From a virus: a stretch of DNA of 57,852 nucleotides. The notes under the pieces were generated by a model. The model was given only the letters and a program-made list of their open reading frames with translations, was not told the origin of the DNA and did not search any database. Positions 51,033-57,852 of this stretch are shown here, in pieces (the first letter of the stretch is position 1; each line of letters begins with the position of its first letter). Made by a program: the position numbers and the translations under genes. The DNA is taken from IMG/VR virus record IMGVR_UViG_3300035698_035362, positions 1 through 57,852 of that record; one strand, 5' to 3'.

Positions 51033-51570
51033 AGATGTAGCATTAGCTGGTGACCTTAACAGTGGTAAGCTAAAAATATTACAGAGTAGAGTTAATACCA
51101 ACAGCGTGTTAATTACTGAGATGGTAGATAAACTTGTAAAAGAGTATTGTGGTGAGTTGGATAATTATATTAGGTTTATTAAATCTATTATAGATGATGA
51201 TAAAAAACCACCCTCAGATATTGAACTGGATGACATGGTATTGGCATTGCCGGTGTTAATGTATATAGGTAGTGAAGCACAGGAAACATTGGGTATAAAA
51301 GCGGATATAGCAAAAGCTATAAAAATGGAATTGCACAATGAAACCTATAATGAGGCATCTGGCACAATAGCCTCAAGAACAGCAATAGCAGAGTTGTCTA
51401 CTCAGAATGAATATGTTATAAATGTCATATATGATAGGGCATATAAAAAAATTAAACTGAGAATGACAATTGCTAATGAAGTGCTACAGAGTATTAAAAA
51501 AATCATGTCCAGAAGAATGACTGAACTTAATAATGAACCAAAAGGAGTAGCAAAATATGCCAACACTTGA
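51016..51570 (+). CDS. Hypothetical helical protein, 184 aa
   Basis: The ATG 51016 lies in the RecU-like gene end (17-base overlap) after GGAGAGG. The product is almost all helix, with no catalytic motif or membrane segment. Position between the resolvase and RecA suggests a recombination accessory, such as a mediator; this is not shown by sequence. The end overlaps recA by 14 bases. Confidence 0.72.
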   Translation: MTTGNKDVALAGDLNSGKLKILQSRVNTNSVLITEMVDKLVKEYCGELDNYIRFIKSIIDDDKKPPSDIELDDMVLALPVLMYIGSEAQETLGIKADIAKAIKMELHNETYNEASGTIASRTAIAELSTQNEYVINVIYDRAYKKIKLRMTIANEVLQSIKKIMSRRMTELNNEPKGVAKYANT

Positions 51571-52687
51571 TGACCTAATTAAAGATGTTAATAAACAATA
51601 CAAAGAAGAAATAATTTCTATGGGCTTGTTAAAAATACATGAAGAGAAAATACCTCTCAGCAGTCCAACTGTTAATTATATGTTGTATGGGGGGATACCA
51701 CAGGGTAGGTTAATTGAGTTTTCGGGGGAAGAAGGAAGTGGGAAAACTACTACTGCATTAGACCTTGTAGCAAATGCTCAGAAGGTTTTTATAAAAGAAT
51801 TAGAAGTAGAAATAAAAGCATTTAAGGCCCGTAAAAAACCTACCAAAGCAGAGTTGACTCGTATTGAGCGACTTAAAACAAAAGGCCCTAGAAAGTGTAT
51901 ATATGCTGATTGTGAAAATACTTTGGATGAGAATTGGGCTGAGAAAATTGGTGTTGATTTGGTTAACATTGTTATTATAAAACCTCAGACACAGACAGCA
52001 GAACAGATATTTGAAATGTTACTGAATTTTATAGAAACAGGTGAAGTTGGTCTTGTTGTAATAGATAGTTTAGCTGTAATGTTATCTGCTCAAGCATATG
52101 AGAAAACAATGGAGGAAAGAACCTATGGCGGTATATCAATGGCACTTACATTATTCTCAAAAAAAGCAGCTTCTGCTTGTGCTAAAGCAAAGTGTACTAT
52201 TATAGGAATTAACCAAATGAGAGAGGATATGTCATCCACTTATAAGTTACTTAATACCCCTGGGGGAAGGGCTTGGAAACATAACTGTAGCATGAGGTTA
52301 TTATTTAGAAAAGGTGCGTTTATAGATGAGAATCATAAGGAGTTGAGACGGAGTGCAGAAACACCATATGGCAATATAGTTGAAACCACTATATTAAAAA
52401 CAAAAGTATGCAAACCAGATAGGCGAATGGGAACCTATACTTTGGATTATACAGACGGGATAGATAAGGTTGCCGATACTATTGCAATGGGTATTAAACT
52501 GGGGTATATATCAAGACGAGGTAGTTGGTATTATATAGTAGATATTGCAACAGGTGAGATTGTACATGATGAAAAGGGTGATTTAAGTTTTCAAGGAATG
52601 GGAGACTTGTTGAGGTTTTTTAATTACTCCGAAGGAGCAGATTTGTTTAAAACATTATCACAAAGTATACAGGAAGCAATCAGTTAA
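51557..52687 (+). CDS. recA: RecA/UvsX-like recombinase
   Basis: The 376 aa protein has Walker A GEEGSGKTTT (57-66), Walker B GLVVIDS (165-171), and RecA family patterns TYGGISMALTLFSKKA and IIGINQMREDM with NTPGGRAW. It coats ssDNA for strand exchange. After Walker A, an inserted Lys/Glu-rich stretch (about 75-112: FIKELEVEIKAFKARKKPTK) has no counterpart in ordinary RecA cores; it may be a phage-specific module. The C-terminal domain is a little altered. An AAAGGAG site precedes the ATG. Confidence 0.88.
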   Translation: MPTLDDLIKDVNKQYKEEIISMGLLKIHEEKIPLSSPTVNYMLYGGIPQGRLIEFSGEEGSGKTTTALDLVANAQKVFIKELEVEIKAFKARKKPTKAELTRIERLKTKGPRKCIYADCENTLDENWAEKIGVDLVNIVIIKPQTQTAEQIFEMLLNFIETGEVGLVVIDSLAVMLSAQAYEKTMEERTYGGISMALTLFSKKAASACAKAKCTIIGINQMREDMSSTYKLLNTPGGRAWKHNCSMRLLFRKGAFIDENHKELRRSAETPYGNIVETTILKTKVCKPDRRMGTYTLDYTDGIDKVADTIAMGIKLGYISRRGSWYYIVDIATGEIVHDEKGDLSFQGMGDLLRFFNYSEGADLFKTLSQSIQEAIS

Positions 52688-52692
52688 TTTAA

Positions 52693-52717
52693 AGGGGCAT
52701 GGAGCCTCTTTTTTTAT
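52693..52717 (+). terminator. Intrinsic terminator after recA
   Basis: AGGGGC (52693-52698), 5-base loop, GCCTCT (52704-52709) with one G-T pair, then TTTTTTTT. It ends the class B-driven operon ahead of class A promoter 6. Confidence 0.85.
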
Positions 52718-52730
52718 TTGAATCTTTTTG

Positions 52731-52759
52731 TTGACGGATACTAAAATATAGTATATTAT
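52731..52759 (+). promoter_or_regulatory. Class A promoter, copy 6
   Basis: TTGACG (52731-52736), 17 bases, TATTAT (52754-52759) with the shared ATATAGTATATTATATTA core and TAGTGTAGTAATTAAG leader. The -35 differs from other class A copies (TTGACG for TAGACA). It drives the genes from 52791 on. Confidence 0.78.
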
Positions 52760-52790
52760 ATTAGTGTAGTAATTAAGAAGGAGAAAGATA

Positions 52791-53021
52791 ATGAAAAGTT
52801 GTATAGAAATTTTAAACGAAATGTTGGAAGATTTGGAAGATAAATTAGTTAGCTATTCAAATATGTTTATGGCAAGCATTATAACCAATAGTGAATATAA
52901 TGATATATGTAAAGGTATCAGATATGAGCGTTCAATATTGGATAGAGAAATTAAAAAAAGAACATGGGATGATGCAGACGAGCAGAAGGAAGTCAGAAAA
53001 GAAAGTTATAGCAGGGTGTAA
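52791..53021 (+). CDS. Hypothetical helical protein, 76 aa
   Basis: ATG 52791 follows AGAAGGAG in the class A leader. The product is helical and acidic at the start (MKSCIEILNEMLEDLEDKL) and basic at the end. No family is recognised. The following gene starts right after its stop. Confidence 0.68.
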   Translation: MKSCIEILNEMLEDLEDKLVSYSNMFMASIITNSEYNDICKGIRYERSILDREIKKRTWDDADEQKEVRKESYSRV

Positions 53022-53022
53022 A

Positions 53023-53604
53023 ATGTTAGAACTATTAACCGGTCATATTGGCCCTATAAAAGTTAATGATGAAATATTTAAAAGTGTATCAGATGCCGTT
53101 AGACACTTTTCCGGATTTACTGGAAAAATGACCATATGTCTCAATACTACAGAAATTGATATTAAAACTAAAAAGGTGGTTGATAAACCAAATAAAGAAA
53201 CTGCTGTATCAGGTAAAACATATATGGTGATGGTAAGAAGATATATGACTACAGAATTTGGGTTTCATGATAGTTGGAACAACGGAGTAGCTATGCCAAT
53301 GCGTATCATGTTTGGCAGCGTCATAGGCGAGACAAAAGGCATGTATAGGATGCAACTACATGGACAGGCTATGAGGGGTGCACACAGGTGCATGTCGTGT
53401 GGTAGAACATTAACAAACAAAGTTAGCCAGTTGTTCGGAATTGGACCAGAGTGTGGTAGTCATGGGTATATTAATCCTTTTGAAACAGATGAAGAATTAG
53501 ATGAGGCAGTAAAAGAAATAGACCTTAAATTGAGAAAAATAACCTGGGAAGGTTGGATACCAAAAAGAGCAATTGAAGTAATGGAGGAAGTAGATGAAAA
53601 ATAA
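53023..53604 (+). CDS. DUF6011-like zinc-ribbon protein, 193 aa
   Basis: The start ATG 53023 was chosen since the ORF's upstream part (from 52891) lies within the previous gene; the ribosome binding site is weak (GCAGGGTG), so coupling to the previous stop is likely. The middle contains CMSCGRTLTNKVSQLFGIGP then ECG, the signature of DUF6011-like zinc ribbons found in phages and actinobacteria. Function is not known; such domains often bind DNA or RNA. The last gene of the window has the same domain type. Confidence 0.72.
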   Translation: MLELLTGHIGPIKVNDEIFKSVSDAVRHFSGFTGKMTICLNTTEIDIKTKKVVDKPNKETAVSGKTYMVMVRRYMTTEFGFHDSWNNGVAMPMRIMFGSVIGETKGMYRMQLHGQAMRGAHRCMSCGRTLTNKVSQLFGIGPECGSHGYINPFETDEELDEAVKEIDLKLRKITWEGWIPKRAIEVMEEVDEK

Positions 53605-53896
53605 AGAAAAAATAGCATTAGGTACTAAGGTAAAAACAACATCAGAGTACATTAAAAAAGCAAATGGTGTTGGGTATATATTAGGGTATTATCCACCAGT
53701 TCCTAAGCACAAAGAACTTGACCAGATGTATCTTGTGCAGTATGAAGAAGAGGGAAAAGGTACTTTTACTTATTCAGAGGCAAAACGTGTTAAAGAAATT
53801 GGAACTGAATTATCGTCAGAAGTTAGGCACATGAAGTTACCTGGAAAATGCTGTGTTATTAGTGAGTTATTGATGGAGGTTATTGATAATGAGTGA
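53594..53896 (+). CDS. Hypothetical protein, 100 aa
   Basis: ATG 53594 follows GGAGGAAGTAG, overlapping the previous gene by 11 bases. The N-terminal part has TKVKTTSEYIKKANGVGYILGYYPP, a basic SH3-like beta segment, followed by YLVQYEEEGKG. This may be a small KOW/SH3-type fold, but no firm family. It overlaps the NADAR gene by 8 bases. Confidence 0.7.
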   Translation: MKNKEKIALGTKVKTTSEYIKKANGVGYILGYYPPVPKHKELDQMYLVQYEEEGKGTFTYSEAKRVKEIGTELSSEVRHMKLPGKCCVISELLMEVIDNE

Positions 53897-54326
53897 TAGA
53901 AAAGGGTTCAGAGAAAGTGGACGACCTTGGTTGAGTAATTTTGAATTGACACCCATAAATTATGGTACTCATATGTTCCCATCAGTAGAAAATGCTTATC
54001 AAGCAGCTAAGGGGGAAGAGGGCACTAATATTCATGATTTTAAAACTTGTACGCCGGGACAAGCAAAAAGATTAGGCAAAACTTTATATATTCGTAAAGA
54101 TTGGGAACACGTTAAGATTAGAATAATGAGCAGTCTTTTAATTAGCAAATTTTGTAAATTAAAATACAGAAATCTTTTGTTAAAAACAGGAGATGAAGAA
54201 ATTGTAGAGTGGAATTATTGGCATGATACTTTTTGGGGTAAAGATATTGAAACAGGTAAAGGAGAAAACAATTTGGGTAAAATTTTAATGTTGATTAGGA
54301 GTGAGTTAAAAAGTGGCAAACTATAA
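53889..54326 (+). CDS. NADAR-family protein (YbiA-like)
   Basis: ATG 53889 (145 aa) follows ATGGAGG; an in-frame TTG at 53883 is less likely. The product shows PWLSNFELTPI, FPSVENAYQAAKG, TPGQAKRLGKTL and WHDTFWGK, all NADAR (DUF1768) motifs. NADAR enzymes remove ADP-ribose from guanine in nucleic acids and can act as the antidote of DarT-type toxins. In a phage it may reverse host ADP-ribosylation defence; that role is inferred. Confidence 0.84.
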   Translation: MSDRKGFRESGRPWLSNFELTPINYGTHMFPSVENAYQAAKGEEGTNIHDFKTCTPGQAKRLGKTLYIRKDWEHVKIRIMSSLLISKFCKLKYRNLLLKTGDEEIVEWNYWHDTFWGKDIETGKGENNLGKILMLIRSELKSGKL

Positions 54327-54651
54327 ATTGCTCAGTAACAAACAAGAAAAGCATATTGCTAAAGCTATTGGGGGCAGAAAACAACCCAATAGCGGTGCTA
54401 CACCCTTTATGAAAGGTGATGTAATATCAGAACAGTTTCTAATAGAAGCCAAAACAAAAGCAACAGAATCACAAAGTTTCTCAATAAAAAAGAAGTGGTT
54501 TGATAAATTAAAAGAAGAAGCCTTCAGTATGAGAAAAAGATATTGGGCTTTGGTGTTTAATTTTGGAGGTCTACAGAATAACAATAATTTCTATATTATA
54601 GATGAGAACCTTTTTAAGACACTTGTAGAATTATTGGAGGAGGAAGAATGA
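54313..54651 (+). CDS. PD-(D/E)XK resolvase-like nuclease, 112 aa
   Basis: GTG 54313 start, about 9 bases after AGGAGTG. The product has NSGATPFMKGDVISEQFLIEAK (D, then E-x-K) and SIKKKWFDKLKEEA, a pattern of small phage resolvase-like nucleases. A class B promoter lies inside the coding region at 54570-54599. It overlaps the NADAR gene by 14 bases. Activity on DNA is likely but exact substrate is open. Confidence 0.72.
   Translation: MANYKLLSNKQEKHIAKAIGGRKQPNSGATPFMKGDVISEQFLIEAKTKATESQSFSIKKKWFDKLKEEAFSMRKRYWALVFNFGGLQNNNNFYIIDENLFKTLVELLEEEE
54570..54599 (+). promoter_or_regulatory. Class B promoter, copy 6 (inside a gene)
   Basis: TCTACA (54570-54575, in GGTCTACAG), 18 bases, TATTAT (54594-54599, in TTTCTATATTATAGAT). 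It lies within the nuclease gene coding region and faces the clamp-loader genes 54648-57616. Confidence 0.68.
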
Positions 54652-54815
54652 AAGACATAACAAAAACAAAACTTGAAATGGCATATAACTATTGTAACGA
54701 TAATGACAAGTCAACTGAATTTATGCTTCAGTATATGCAAGATATGGCTACTGTAGATATGGGTTGTGTAATAGGTTATTTATGTAAGTATCAAGGATTT
54801 GAGGAGAAGAAATAA
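54648..54815 (+). CDS. Small hypothetical protein, 55 aa
   Basis: ATG 54648 follows GGAGGAGG and overlaps the nuclease stop. The product is Met/Tyr/Cys-rich and helical (KLEMAYNYCNDNDKS, DMGCVIGYLCKYQG). No family is recognised. Its stop overlaps the clamp-loader start by one base, so coupling is likely. Confidence 0.6.
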   Translation: MKDITKTKLEMAYNYCNDNDKSTEFMLQYMQDMATVDMGCVIGYLCKYQGFEEKK

Positions 54816-55870
54816 TGAAATCATTAGCAGTTAAATATAGACCAAAATATTTCAAAGATGTAGTTGAACAGGATAATATAAAGAAAATATTAGAGCAGCA
54901 ATTAAAAACAAAAACTCACCAGAATTGTTATTTGTTTACCGGAGGGGCAGGTACTGGAAAAACAACTTGTGCAAGAATATTTGCCAATGAGTTGAATCAG
55001 TTTAAAGGTAACCCAATTGAAATAGATGCAGCATCAAATAATGGTGTAGAAAATGTCCGTAACATTATAGATGAAGCCAGGTTCAGAGCAATTGATTCAG
55101 AGTTTAAAGTATACATAATAGATGAGTGCCATATGTTGAGTACAGGGGCTTGGAATGCAATGTTAAAACTAATTGAAGAGCCACCAGCATTAACTATATT
55201 TATATTTTGCACAACAGACCCTCAGAAGATACCCAATACAATTTTATCTCGAGTACAGCGTTATGATTTCAAAAGAATATCATATGAGGGTATCGTGGGT
55301 AGATTAGAATTTATACTGAGAGCAGAGGGGGAAAAAGATGACCCAGATAATGCTCATGCCGTTGATGTTTATCCATATGAACCAGAAGCATTGGAATATA
55401 TAGCAAAACTTGTTGACGGCGGATTAAGAGATGCAATAACCTTAATGGATAAATCTTTAAGCTTCTCAGATGACCTTACTTTAGAAAATGTGGTAAGTGC
55501 GTTGGGGGCAGTAAATTATGATATATTGTTTGATGTTGTAGAGCTCATAATGACAGGAAATACAGCTAAGCTAATTGTAACAATAGAACATATACATAGA
55601 CAAGGAATGGACCTTAAGCAGTTTGTTAAACAATTAATGAATTTTGTATTGGACCTCAGGAAATTTGAATTATTGAACAGTATGGAATATTTATATTTGC
55701 CATCATATTATGCAGAGAAGTTGAATGTTATAAATGACTTAGAAAGTAAGACACCATTTATAATAATATTGGAAGCACTTGTTAAACTTCATGCGGATAT
55801 AAAATGGGAATCAGCACCTAAAGCATTAATTGTAACTTCACTTATGTTTGTTACTGAGGTGAACACATGA
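54815..55870 (+). CDS. dnaX: Clamp loader gamma/tau subunit (DnaX-like)
   Basis: The 351 aa AAA+ protein starts MKSLAVKYRPKYFKDVVEQD, the typical DnaX beginning. Walker A is GGAGTGKTT (about 43-51), Walker B is YIIDECHMLS (about 106-115), and the SRVQRYDF sensor 1/arginine region follows. The bacterial zinc-binding Cys group between Walker A and B is absent (KGNPIEIDAAS). The C-terminal extension of tau is missing, so it is gamma-like. It opens the sliding clamp with delta and delta-prime encoded next. Confidence 0.9.
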   Translation: MKSLAVKYRPKYFKDVVEQDNIKKILEQQLKTKTHQNCYLFTGGAGTGKTTCARIFANELNQFKGNPIEIDAASNNGVENVRNIIDEARFRAIDSEFKVYIIDECHMLSTGAWNAMLKLIEEPPALTIFIFCTTDPQKIPNTILSRVQRYDFKRISYEGIVGRLEFILRAEGEKDDPDNAHAVDVYPYEPEALEYIAKLVDGGLRDAITLMDKSLSFSDDLTLENVVSALGAVNYDILFDVVELIMTGNTAKLIVTIEHIHRQGMDLKQFVKQLMNFVLDLRKFELLNSMEYLYLPSYYAEKLNVINDLESKTPFIIILEALVKLHADIKWESAPKALIVTSLMFVTEVNT

Positions 55871-56697
55871 TAGGACAGGAAAAAAACCTTAAAATGGTTG
55901 ATAATTTAATAGCACATGGTTATCCAAGATTTACATTATTATCCGGACCAGTTGGTAGTGGTAAAAGAACACTTGCTAAAATTATATCTAAAAAACTAAA
56001 TGCAAGTATTATAGACAGTTCCTTAAAGGTGGATGATGTAAGAAATATAACCCGGTTGGCATATAAACATAGAGGTAAGATGGTATACTTGTTTGCGGAT
56101 GCCAATACAATGTCCACAGCAGCAAAGAATGCACTATTAAAAGTGATAGAAGAACCACCTAACTTCTCATACTTTATTATGACAACACCACAAACAATGC
56201 TATCAACAATAAATAGTAGAGCATTTAATTTAACAATGGAACCATATAGCAGGTCACAACTGTATGAATATATAGAAGTTGTATACACAGATACAACAGC
56301 AGTACAGGCAGAATTAATATGTAATATAGCAACAACACCGGGGGATATTGATTTACTGGTAGTATATGATGTAGAATTCTTTTATAATTACATATACAAG
56401 GTGGTGACTGGTATCCATAAAGCGGATGGCGTGAATGCTTTCAAAATTACTGATAAGCTAAAATTAAAAAAAGACGGAGAAGGATGGGACTTGAGATTGT
56501 TTTTTAAAGCAGTTAGCAATGTCTATTTAGAAGTATTAAAAGAAGATGGATTTTCTAAAGCAATATATAGGTGTTTACAATGCACAAGTTCATACAATTC
56601 AGAATTAGATATTAAAGGTATCAATTTATCGTTTCTTGTGGATGCATGGATATTACAGTTGAGATTGATTTGGAGGACTTGTGAGACAATTACATGA
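55867..56697 (+). CDS. holB: Clamp loader delta-prime-like subunit (HolB-like)
   Basis: The 276 aa AAA+ protein has SGPVGSGKRTLAK (P-loop, about 27-39), FADANTMSTAAKNALLKVIEEPP and TINSRAFNL, all as in delta-prime. The Walker B acid region is changed (LFADA instead of DE), as expected for a subunit that does not hydrolyse ATP well. It overlaps dnaX by 4 bases and the delta-like gene by 17 bases. Confidence 0.8.
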   Translation: MIGQEKNLKMVDNLIAHGYPRFTLLSGPVGSGKRTLAKIISKKLNASIIDSSLKVDDVRNITRLAYKHRGKMVYLFADANTMSTAAKNALLKVIEEPPNFSYFIMTTPQTMLSTINSRAFNLTMEPYSRSQLYEYIEVVYTDTTAVQAELICNIATTPGDIDLLVVYDVEFFYNYIYKVVTGIHKADGVNAFKITDKLKLKKDGEGWDLRLFFKAVSNVYLEVLKEDGFSKAIYRCLQCTSSYNSELDIKGINLSFLVDAWILQLRLIWRTCETIT

Positions 56698-57616
56698 ATT
56701 AAAAGTTGAAATAGGAAATAAAGTATGGCATCCGTTATATGTATTTATAGGTGATGAGATTGGTATAATGAATATATATATTAATAAGTTAGCAGCAATA
56801 TGTGGTAATAAACCAGTTAGGTTGTCAACTGTTACTGAGGTTATAAAAAAAGCCGGTACAACTGGATTCATAACTACACCACAATGCTATATCGTTAGAG
56901 ATGATATGGATTACCTAAAGCAAGAAAAGGTATGGGATAAAATGAAATTAGGTAAATTCCAGAAATTCAATTCAGTTATATTGTTATACACAAAATTGGA
57001 TAAGCGTAGTAAATTTTACAAACAACACTCACAGCAATTAACAGAGTTTGAATATTTGCCACCCGAAGTATTATCCAAATATGTCAATAACGCTATTGGT
57101 ATGTCAGACAGGTATGCTAGGGCGCTATCATTAGATTGTGGTAGAGATTACACCCGTATAATGCTTGAGTGCGATAAGCTAAAGCAGTTACAAGACGCTA
57201 CCGGAAATACCAATATAGACGATGTATATGAGATGGCAATGGCAGATGACCTTATACATATTTCGGAAACAGATATATTGTTTGATTTTATAAATTGTAT
57301 ACTGGAAAGAAATCTAATTGATTTGTATTACTTAAAACCTTATTTAGCCCCTAACAGTACAATGGGTGCTTTGAGTTTAATATATAGAGGGTTTAAAAAC
57401 CTACTATTAATTAAAGCGTGTGATGGGCGAGATATATCCAAAAGAACAGGACTTACACCTTGGGTGGTTAATCAGGTAAAAGGTAATTCCCACAGGTGGA
57501 GTATAAGCCAATTGGTGACAAATTTAAGTAAGATTAGGTTTATGGAAAAGGGAATTAAAACTGGCAAAGTTCCACAGGAATTAGCCTTAGATTATTTATT
57601 AGTGGAGGTATTATAA
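56681..57616 (+). CDS. holA: Clamp loader delta-like subunit (HolA-like)
   Basis: GTG 56681 start after GGAGG (311 aa). The N-terminal PLYVFIGDEIG, the LLYTKLDKRSKFYKQ segment and the C-terminal LSLIYRGFKNLLLIKA and NRISQLVTNLSKIRF-like helices fit HolA, which contacts and opens the clamp. No P-loop is present, as normal for delta. The stop overlaps the next start by one base. The assignment rests on scattered motifs plus order gamma, delta-prime, delta. Confidence 0.75.
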   Translation: MRQLHELKVEIGNKVWHPLYVFIGDEIGIMNIYINKLAAICGNKPVRLSTVTEVIKKAGTTGFITTPQCYIVRDDMDYLKQEKVWDKMKLGKFQKFNSVILLYTKLDKRSKFYKQHSQQLTEFEYLPPEVLSKYVNNAIGMSDRYARALSLDCGRDYTRIMLECDKLKQLQDATGNTNIDDVYEMAMADDLIHISETDILFDFINCILERNLIDLYYLKPYLAPNSTMGALSLIYRGFKNLLLIKACDGRDISKRTGLTPWVVNQVKGNSHRWSISQLVTNLSKIRFMEKGIKTGKVPQELALDYLLVEVL

Positions 57617-57852
57617 TGGGAGTAATAGAGGATGCGTTCAGAAAAGTATTGGCTCTTTTAAGGAAGGACAAGAATGTGGAATTAGTAAGATGCAAACGGT
57701 GCCACAGACCGTTGAAAACAACCCAGTCCATGGCACGGGGATATGGGCCTACTTGTTATGCGAAAGTCAAAAAACAACAGAACCAGGGTACACCGTTATT
57801 TGTAGTACCTACAAGAGAACAGGTTATCAAATTGAGAGGGGAAAAGAAATGA
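57616..57852 (+). CDS. DUF6011-like zinc-ribbon protein, 78 aa
   Basis: ATG 57616 overlaps the previous stop and follows GGAGG. The core RCKRCHRPLKTTQSMARGYG then PTCYAKV matches the DUF6011-type zinc ribbon, like the protein at 53023. A basic C terminus follows. The TGA is the final base of the window. Confidence 0.72.
   Translation: MGVIEDAFRKVLALLRKDKNVELVRCKRCHRPLKTTQSMARGYGPTCYAKVKKQQNQGTPLFVVPTREQVIKLRGEKK

Noticed and set aside
1-57852. Possible circular genome closing at the window ends
   Set aside because: Joining the ends puts the last TGA directly in front of the partial first gene with no start codon in frame, so the join does not restore a gene. The window is more likely a cut or a contig end.
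1-57852. tRNA genes, integrase, lysogeny repressor
   Set aside because: None could be supported by reading the sequence; a tRNA scan and a profile search would be needed to exclude them fully.

Overview
This window is 57.9 kb of a tailed bacteriophage genome (Caudoviricetes, siphovirus-like). Every supported gene is on the + strand, genes are tightly packed with ATGA/TAATG overlaps, and the DNA is AT-rich with strong AGGAGG-type ribosome binding sites. These traits, an XhlA-like coiled-coil/membrane protein, a small holin and Gram-positive-type head and tail genes, point to a Firmicutes host, probably a clostridial one. The first gene is cut by the left edge and the last gene stops on the final base. 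I see no integrase, CI-type repressor, tRNA or CRISPR array, so lifestyle cannot be settled from the window.

Layout: (1) 1-0.8 kb, small unknown genes. (2) 0.85-6.3 kb, a promoter with a palindromic operator-like element, then terminase small and large subunits, portal, and a MuF-type minor head protein with an extra C-terminal domain resembling RelA/SpoT synthetases, a polymorphic-toxin-like architecture. (3) 6.4-12.0 kb, an unusual cell-envelope/glycan cassette inserted into the head operon: MurB, two glycosyltransferases, a polysaccharide pyruvyl-transferase-like protein, a TarI/IspD-like cytidylyltransferase, a short-chain dehydrogenase and a TagF/TarL-like polyol-phosphate transferase. 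(4) 12.0-14.4 kb, small unknown genes separated by strong promoters, GC-rich hairpins and terminators. (5) 14.5-33.3 kb, scaffold, major capsid, head-tail joining, tail tube, tail chaperone with a -1 frameshift, tape measure, large duplicated tail fibre, a lysis cassette inside the tail genes, and more tail proteins. (6) 33.4-57.9 kb, replication and recombination: SNF2-type helicase, initiator with an iteron origin, helicase loader, DnaB-like helicase, primase, a sigma-like factor, SSB, family A DNA polymerase, a 7-deazaguanine DNA-modification cluster (DpdA, QueD-like, glycosyltransferase, YhhQ transporter, QueF-like protein), sliding clamp, Cas4-like and RecU-like nucleases, RecA, NADAR, and a three-subunit bacterial-type clamp loader (DnaX, delta-prime, delta).

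Two repeated promoter families tie the map together. Class A (six copies) has a TAGACA/TTGACG -35, a 17-base spacer and TATTAT, with a palindrome across the -10 in most copies. It drives the small-gene islands and the start of the replication block. Class B (six copies) has GGTCWACR, exactly 18 bases, then TATTAT/TAGTAT. It occurs only in the replication and DNA-modification region; one copy lies at the end of the sigma-like gene, which makes that protein a candidate for reading class B.

The strongest candidates for something undescribed are the teichoic-acid-like glycan cassette inside the virion operon, the deazaguanine cluster containing a glycosyltransferase, the class B promoter/sigma pair, and the MuF-RelA/SpoT-like fusion.
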